Shown here one piece after another: positions 1 through 64,000 of a stretch of DNA of 64,000 nt. The stretch comes from Cepaea nemoralis (Eukaryota > Mollusca > Gastropoda > Stylommatophora > Helicidae): positions 400,001 through 464,000 of the forward strand of contig JACEFZ010027771.1 in the NCBI GenBank assembly GCA_014155875.1, read 5' to 3'. Both the position numbers and the translations under genes were made by a program. Numbering within the stretch: the first letter of the stretch is position 1; the number at the start of each line of letters is the position of its first letter. The notes under the pieces were generated by a model. It was not told the DNA's origin. It was given only the letters and a program-made list of their open reading frames with translations, and did no database searches.

Positions 1-2056
1 CAAGTTTATAGTATATTTTACTTAAACCTCTGACGACATTTATATTGTAAATCACCGGAACACAGTCTAGAAAAGATCTTATCCTACTACATGTTTGTAG
101 TGTTTTACTTGAACGAATGACATTTATATTGTAAATCTCTGGAATACAGTCTAGAGAAGATCTCTTCCTGCTTCCGGGCATGTTTATAATGTGTTTTACT
201 TGAACAAATGATGACATTTATATTGTAAATAACCGGAACATAGTCTAGAGAAATCGTATCCTACTTTGGGACATGTTTTTAGTGTGTTTTACTTGAACAA
301 ATGATGACATTTATATTGTAAATCTCTGGAATACAGTCTAGAGAAGATCTCTCCCTGCTTCTGGACATGTTTATGGTGTGTTTTACTTGAACGAATGATG
401 ACATTTATATTGTAAATCTCTGGAATACAGTCTAGAGAAGATCTCTTCCTACTTACGGACATGTTTATGGTGTGTTTTACTTGAACTAATGACGACATTT
501 ATATTGTAAATCACCGGAACACAGTCTAGAGAAATCCTATCCTATTTCGGGACATGTTTATGGTGTGTTTTACGTGAACGAATGGTGACATTTATATTGC
601 AAATCTCTGGAATACAGTCTAGAGAAGATCTCTTCCTACTTACGGACATGTTTATGGTGTGTTTTACTTGAACTAATGACGACATTTATATTGTAAATCA
701 CCGGAACACAGTCTAGAGAAATCCTATCCTATTTCGGGACATGTTTATGGTGTGTTTTACTTGAACGAATGATGACATTTATATTGTAAATCTCTGGAAT
801 ACAGTCTAGAGAAGATCTCTTCCTGCTTCCGGACATATTTATAGTGTGTTTTACTTGAACGAATGATGACATTTATATTGTAAATCACTGGAACACAGTC
901 TAGAGAAGATCTTATCCTACTTCGGAACAAGTTTATAGTATATTTTACTTAAACCTCTGACGACATTTATATTGTAAATCACCGGAACACAGTCTAGAAA
1001 AGATCTTATCCTACTACATGTTTGTAGTGTTTTACTTGAACGAATGACATTTATATTGTAAATCTCTGGAATACAGTCTAGAGAAGATCTCTTCCTGCTT
1101 CCGGGCATGTTTATAATGTGTTTTACTTGAACAAATGATGACATTTATATTGTAAATAACCGGAACATAGTCTAGAGAAATCGTATCCTACTTTGGGACA
1201 TGTTTTTAGTGTGTTTTACTTGAACAAATGATGACATTTATATTGTAAATCTCTGGAATACAGTCTAGAGAAGATCTCTCCCTGCTTCCGGACATGTTTA
1301 TGGTGTGTTTTACTTGAACGAATGATGACATTTATATTGTAAATCTCTGGAATACAGTCTAGAGAAGATCTCTTACTGCTTCCGCACATGTTTATGGTGT
1401 GTTTCACTTGAATGAATGACGACATTTATATTGTAAATCACAGGAACACAGTCTAGAGAAGATTTTGTCTGCTTTGGGGCATGTTTATAGTGTGTTTTAC
1501 TTGAACTAATGACGACATTTATACTGTAAATCACAGGAACACAGTCTAGAGAGGATCTTATCCTTCTTCGGGACATATTTATAGTGTGTTTTATTTGAAC
1601 GAATGATGACGTTTATATTGTAAATCTCTGGAATACAGTCTAGAGAAGATCTCTTCCTGCTTCCGGACATGTTTATGGTGTGTTTTACTTGAACGAATAA
1701 TGACATTTATACTGTAAATCTCTGGAATACAGTCTAGAGAAGATCTTATCCTATTTAGGACATGTTTATGGTGTGTTTTACTTGAACGAATAATGACATT
1801 TATACTGTAAATCTCTGGAATACAGTCTAGAGAAGATCTTATCCTATTTAGGACATGTTTATGGTGTGTTTTACTTGAACGAATAATGACATTTATACTG
1901 TAAATCTCTGGAATACAGTCTAGAGAAGATCCGTTCCTGCTTCCGGTCATGTTTATGGTGTGTTTTACTTGAACTAATGATGACATTTATATGTAAGTCA
2001 CTGGTACACAGTCTAGAGAAGATCTCTTCCTGCTTCCGGACATGTGTATGGTATGT
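1..2056. repeat. 94-bp satellite array, about 22 copies
   Basis: A unit of 93-94 bp, with a core reading GACATTTATATTGTAAATC followed by CAGTCTAGAGAAGATC, repeats head to tail from the window edge. Bases 1 to about 430 recur almost unchanged from 928, so there is a higher-order repeat of 927 bp (about 10 units). Local two-unit duplications also occur (for example about 530-720). Short open frames here come only from the repeat. Confidence 0.97.
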
Positions 2057-2069
2057 TTTACTTGAACTA

Positions 2070-3303
2070 TTCAGTTCAGTTATTCAGTTATCAGTTGGGG
2101 TATTTTCATTGCACTCCGGACAGGTCCATAGGTGCTCAGATCCTTCCCCCAGCATATGCATCATCGTTCGGTGGCTAATAGTGCCAGTTATTTGTTGGTT
2201 GACGAGGCACCTAGTTTTCCCGATGTACCGCTCGTGTCTGGCCGTGCCGATTCTTACTCCCAAGTCTCTCATCCTGGACAGTGATGTGGATTCACTGACG
2301 TCAAAGTCCTCTGTTCTCGCCATATCTGTAAGGACGTTAATAACATCGGCACGATCCATGGGCTGGCCATCTACAGGGGGTGCAGAGCCAGCCAGTTTAT
2401 CAGCTCGTTCATGTTTCTCGACTGCCGCATGTCCCGGGACGAAGATGAAGGTGACTTTACGGACAACAGACTTCCGCAGCGACTCAGTCCACTGTCTACG
2501 TACAGATCCAACTTCGACATTCAGAATCATGCTCATTGAATCACTTAGTACACACACGTTGGTATAATGCTGTGATTCCAGCCATATGAAAGCCTGTGTA
2601 ACTGCCATCACCTCCATCGTCATGCTGCTCGTGGTCATAGAGTGGACACCACTGGATTCTTGAACGGTTCGGCCCACTGAACGGGCTGTAAATGTCCACG
2701 CACTTCTCTGCTGCTTTACAACAGATCCATCTGTATCAATGAGCACTTCGGGGCTATCTGAGTGTTCATAGATGAGCGCGTTAACCTCTGCATTGACAGC
2801 GGCAGGGTTCTGCTCTCTGCCGAGTCTGATAATGCAGGAGTAGGTGCACTTAAAAGCTGGAGGCACCGGCACCCATTCCTTGCCGGGGTTGATACTGGTA
2901 AGACTGCAGACCTGTCTGACGACATCTTCCTCCCGACCCATCCATGATTTGCCCCTCTTTAGCCTGTCACCGTTTTCTCTGAATAAAGCGTCATGCAGAG
3001 GTTGCTGCTCATCTGCACTTAATTTTAAGTATGCACGAGCTCTCCAGATCTTGATCATGTATTTCATTGTCGGGAAGTCAAGGAGGTATCTCATTGCTAC
3101 ACAGCTGGTGTCTCTCGTGCAGCCCAAAATGATGCGCATGGCTTCGTTTTGTACCTTTTCAAGTCTCCCAATCTGTGTAGGGCGAGGATGGCCAGAGCAT
3201 ACTCGATGTGTGAAAGCACCAGTCCTTGGAACAGAAGTATTAGCAGTCTTTGCTCTATATTGGCAGTCGCCATGACTCTCATTGCTGACAAACCTGTTAG
3301 AGC
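2070..3303 (-). mobile_element. 5'-truncated I-superfamily LINE (RT end plus RNase H)
   Basis: The insertion lies inside the 94-bp satellite. It is flanked by TTTACTTGAACTA at 2057-2069 and 3304-3316, a likely 13-bp target duplication. The minus strand encodes the end of a reverse transcriptase (KALTGLSAMRVMATA, then FQGLVLSHIEYALAI) and an RNase H domain. Its 3' end has an AACTGA-rich tail. RNase H after RT points to the I-type LINE group. The insert sits just outside TRPC exon 11. Confidence 0.9.
2084..3295 (-). pseudogene. LINE ORF2 3' part: RT thumb and RNase H, one frameshift
   Basis: The frame from about 3295 reads RT C-terminal sequence to HRLGDLKR near 3140, where the coding frame shifts. 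The downstream frame (3139-2084) stays open for 351 codons. RNase H residues are visible in order there: Asp in IDTDGSV (residue 137), Glu in TMEVMAV (176), Asp in LSDSMSM (200), and His and Asp in VPGHAAVEKHERADKLAG (237, 247). The end carries a CPEC motif. It would process RNA-DNA hybrids during retrotransposition. The long open frame suggests a fairly recent insertion, but the 5' truncation makes it inactive. Confidence 0.88.
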
Positions 3304-3316
3304 TTTACTTGAACTA

Positions 3317-3384
3317 CTGTCCTACTTGAGCTAATGATGACATTTATATTGTAAATCATCGGAACAGTCTAGAGAAGAACTTAC
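3317..3384. repeat. Last partial 94-bp satellite unit touching TRPC exon 11 donor
   Basis: After the LINE the satellite resumes (GATGACATTTATATTGTAAATC, CAGTCTAGAGAAGAAC) and runs straight into the exon 11 donor (CTTACC on the plus strand). In satellite units this place reads CTTATCC, so the array carries a decayed copy of the junction. Confidence 0.85.
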
Positions 3385-62125
<58,741 letters not shown>

Positions 62126-62155
62126 CTGAAAACAAAAAATAATAACAGTATAAGA

Positions 62156-62359
62156 CAGGGGTGGCCAACACGAGGCCCGCGGGCCGCATGTGGCCCGCCG
62201 GGCGTCATGTTGCGGCCCGCAAAGTGGGAAGCGACGATATGGTCGAAACTGTAGCACGCTTGCTTGTTTACTTTAATTAACAAAACCGGCATGCGTGGCC
62301 CGGCAGGAAATATTATTTATGAAATTTGGCCCACCTGCTGAAAAGGTTGGCCACTCCTG
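62156..62359. mobile_element. hAT MITE, 204 bp, 22 bp outside TRPC exon 1 acceptor
   Basis: TIRs CAGGGGTGGCCAAC and GTTGGCCACTCCTG; perfect 8-bp target duplication GTATAAGA at 62148-62155 and 62360-62367. The interior is rich in GGCCCGC. Confidence 0.95.
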
Positions 62360-62369
62360 GTATAAGACA

Positions 62370-64000
62370 GACTTTGTTAAAATAATTACTTCGCGTCCAT
62401 ATCTTTTAATTATATTGTACAAATTGGTGTATTTGAAAGTGAAATTTTCAACAAATTCTACGCTTACCAATTTATTTTTTTCTGTTTTTTTGTCCTGATT
62501 ATAAGTTGTGATTATTCCTCATGAAATGCAGCTGGAATGTTCTGCTAAGACTACTCTTCTGAAGTACAGGCCCTGGGCATTGCTGCAGAAATGATAACTA
62601 TCACATCCAGCTTCTGCCAGCTTCGTTACTGTCAGTTCGCGAGTGTTCAAGAGCGACACACTGCTAGAGCTAAACAAAAGTCACATAGATATCAACAAAA
62701 GTTAAATGCTCCAGTGGACACAATCCCACAGAAATCAGAAAACTGCCTGCAACGAGACAACTATTGCTACCTTGATCGAGCTGATCATATGTGGCATCAG
62801 AAGGTGACACAAACTGAATAGTCACATAGACCGAAAATATCACCGATGTGCACATGTGGTACTGTCTGCCTGTCTAAATATAGCGTATACCAAGAATGCC
62901 ACCTTGTGGACCCTGGTATAGGGCCAATATGATTCATGTATGTTTACAAGGCGCTGTTATTAACATAATACCCTTCAAATTATGAATTTGGTGCGCCAGT
63001 AAATGAGTGGCTAGTGTTGCCAGTACAGGAATCGTTAGTGTGGCCAGTACAGGAGTGGCTAGTGTGACCAGTACATAAGTGGCTAGTGTTACCCTCTCCG
63101 GTGTCGGTGTTCTGGATTCAAATTTCCTTCGTGCTGGGATTTTTTGGCATGCCCACATTGCTCCTAGGTCCTACCAGACCATAAACCAAGCACCACACAG
63201 TTTTTCGGTGTCTCGGAAGAAAAGACAGTTGTGTGTTACTAATCACATCGCCCATGATGACTGTTATGTCAAATATGAGTCTAGCACCGTTTGACAAAAT
63301 ATGACACAGAAAGGATTCGACCCTGTATCTTTTATAAAAGGATGTGTACACTGTGATGGGTGACCTTAACAAGGTTTTCAAGGCCTGAAGGAATTTTCTT
63401 ATCCGGATTCCGTTCCAAAATATAATAACAAGGGCGAAGTTGAGGCTTCATTCACAACCCATGTTAAAATCCCCCCTAACGTTCACACATTCTTCACTGG
63501 CGAACAGATGTCCAACTTCTGACCTTCTCGTGGCAGGGCTACTCATGTTTAAAACAGAATGAATGAAAGGCCCATTATAGAGGGTTAAAACCAGGCTGAT
63601 TTGGGCATATGAAGTTTGTTATCTGTGGTAAACATTGTATCGAGCAGATGGAAAACACAGTTTGAAAACCATAAATCCATATTGGTAGGTTGAGGACAGC
63701 CGAAGGCGAACGGAAGCAAACCTAATTGTAACTGCTTGCTCAACCCAGAAATGCCGGCCCGAAAGACGCAGATATCACAACCTTGTTATCGCCACTGAAT
63801 TTATTTTTCGCTTATATTAAAAGCCTCACATATTTTTTTTTTTAAAAATTGGCATTTAATTAAATGTGTCCACACCAGGCAGATGGAATGTCAGTCCCAT
63901 AATTCTCGAAAAGATTCAACAAGGGGTGCTGTTGGTCAACCAGCTCCAATGCAGGAAGTCAGAAGCCAAACACCAGGGAAAACATCAAAATACAATACCA
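62370..64000. other. Intron or upstream sequence, mostly unassigned
   Basis: A 25-bp repeat (GTGGCTAGTGTGACCAGTAC-like, about 4 copies) lies at 62998-63092. Short T/A runs occur near 63830. I find no ankyrin-like or Met-start exon here, so the first TRPC exon is farther right. Confidence 0.6.

Noticed and set aside
62370..64000. Upstream TRPC exon
   Set aside because: Minus-strand frames here show no TRPC-like residues or start context; the first exon must be outside the window.

Overview
The window is eukaryotic genomic DNA from an animal, most likely a lophotrochozoan such as a mollusc (inference from repeat content and general look; no species is claimed). It has spliceosomal GT-AG introns, tRNA-derived SINEs, RTE and I-type LINEs, hAT, Tigger, Tc1 and Helitron-like DNA transposons, and very extensive satellite DNA. 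No bacterial-style operon, CRISPR array, rRNA or confident functional tRNA gene was found.

The only host gene I can support is one TRPC-type cation channel on the minus strand, entering from the right and leaving on the left. Eleven exons (62125 down to 3385) join in frame through GT-AG introns into 546 codons. They cover the ankyrin-repeat region, the TRPC linker region, S1 to S4 and the start of the S4-S5 linker. The start codon exon lies beyond the right edge. S5, pore, S6 and the TRP box lie beyond the left edge. Everything else is intron or upstream DNA filled with repeats.

Layout from left to right: a 94-bp satellite (1-2056), broken by a young I-type LINE (2070-3303), then exon 11; GA microsatellites; an unclassified dispersed repeat (about 5.0-5.56 kb) and a decayed LINE end; exon 10; a 10-kb array of a 20-bp satellite (6597-16755); exon 9 with a 70-bp minisatellite; 48-bp and 94-bp minisatellites; a Tigger deletion derivative inside a trinucleotide array (19.4-20.65 kb); SINEs; exon 8; a head-to-head inverted RTE pair (23.06-24.66 kb) and an inverted SINE pair (24.85-25.28 kb); exons 7 and 6; a Tc1-type transposase fragment; a Helitron candidate with a 700-bp polypyrimidine tract (28.1-30.07 kb); nested SINEs; exon 5; a nearly full-length dead RTE element (34.6-38.07 kb); a hAT MITE; exon 4; a 37-bp minisatellite; exon 3; another RTE split by a hAT MITE; a 3.35-kb hAT element with a GTF2IRD2-like transposase pseudogene; a tandem segmental duplication (49.98-53.3 kb); a 64-bp satellite (53.89-57.33 kb); a second hAT copy; exons 2 and 1; and a small hAT MITE with a perfect target duplication 22 bp outside exon 1.

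The most unusual observation is that at least five minisatellites in this one gene abut a splice site, and in several the repeat unit contains a diverged copy of the junction itself (donors of exons 3, 7 and 11; acceptors of exons 5 and 9). The best case, exon 3, has about 29 tandem copies of its own 5' splice site downstream of the real one. The 20-bp satellite, read in the gene's sense direction, has two branch-point-like CURAY motifs per common unit and almost no AG. Whether these arrays affect splicing is not known from sequence alone.
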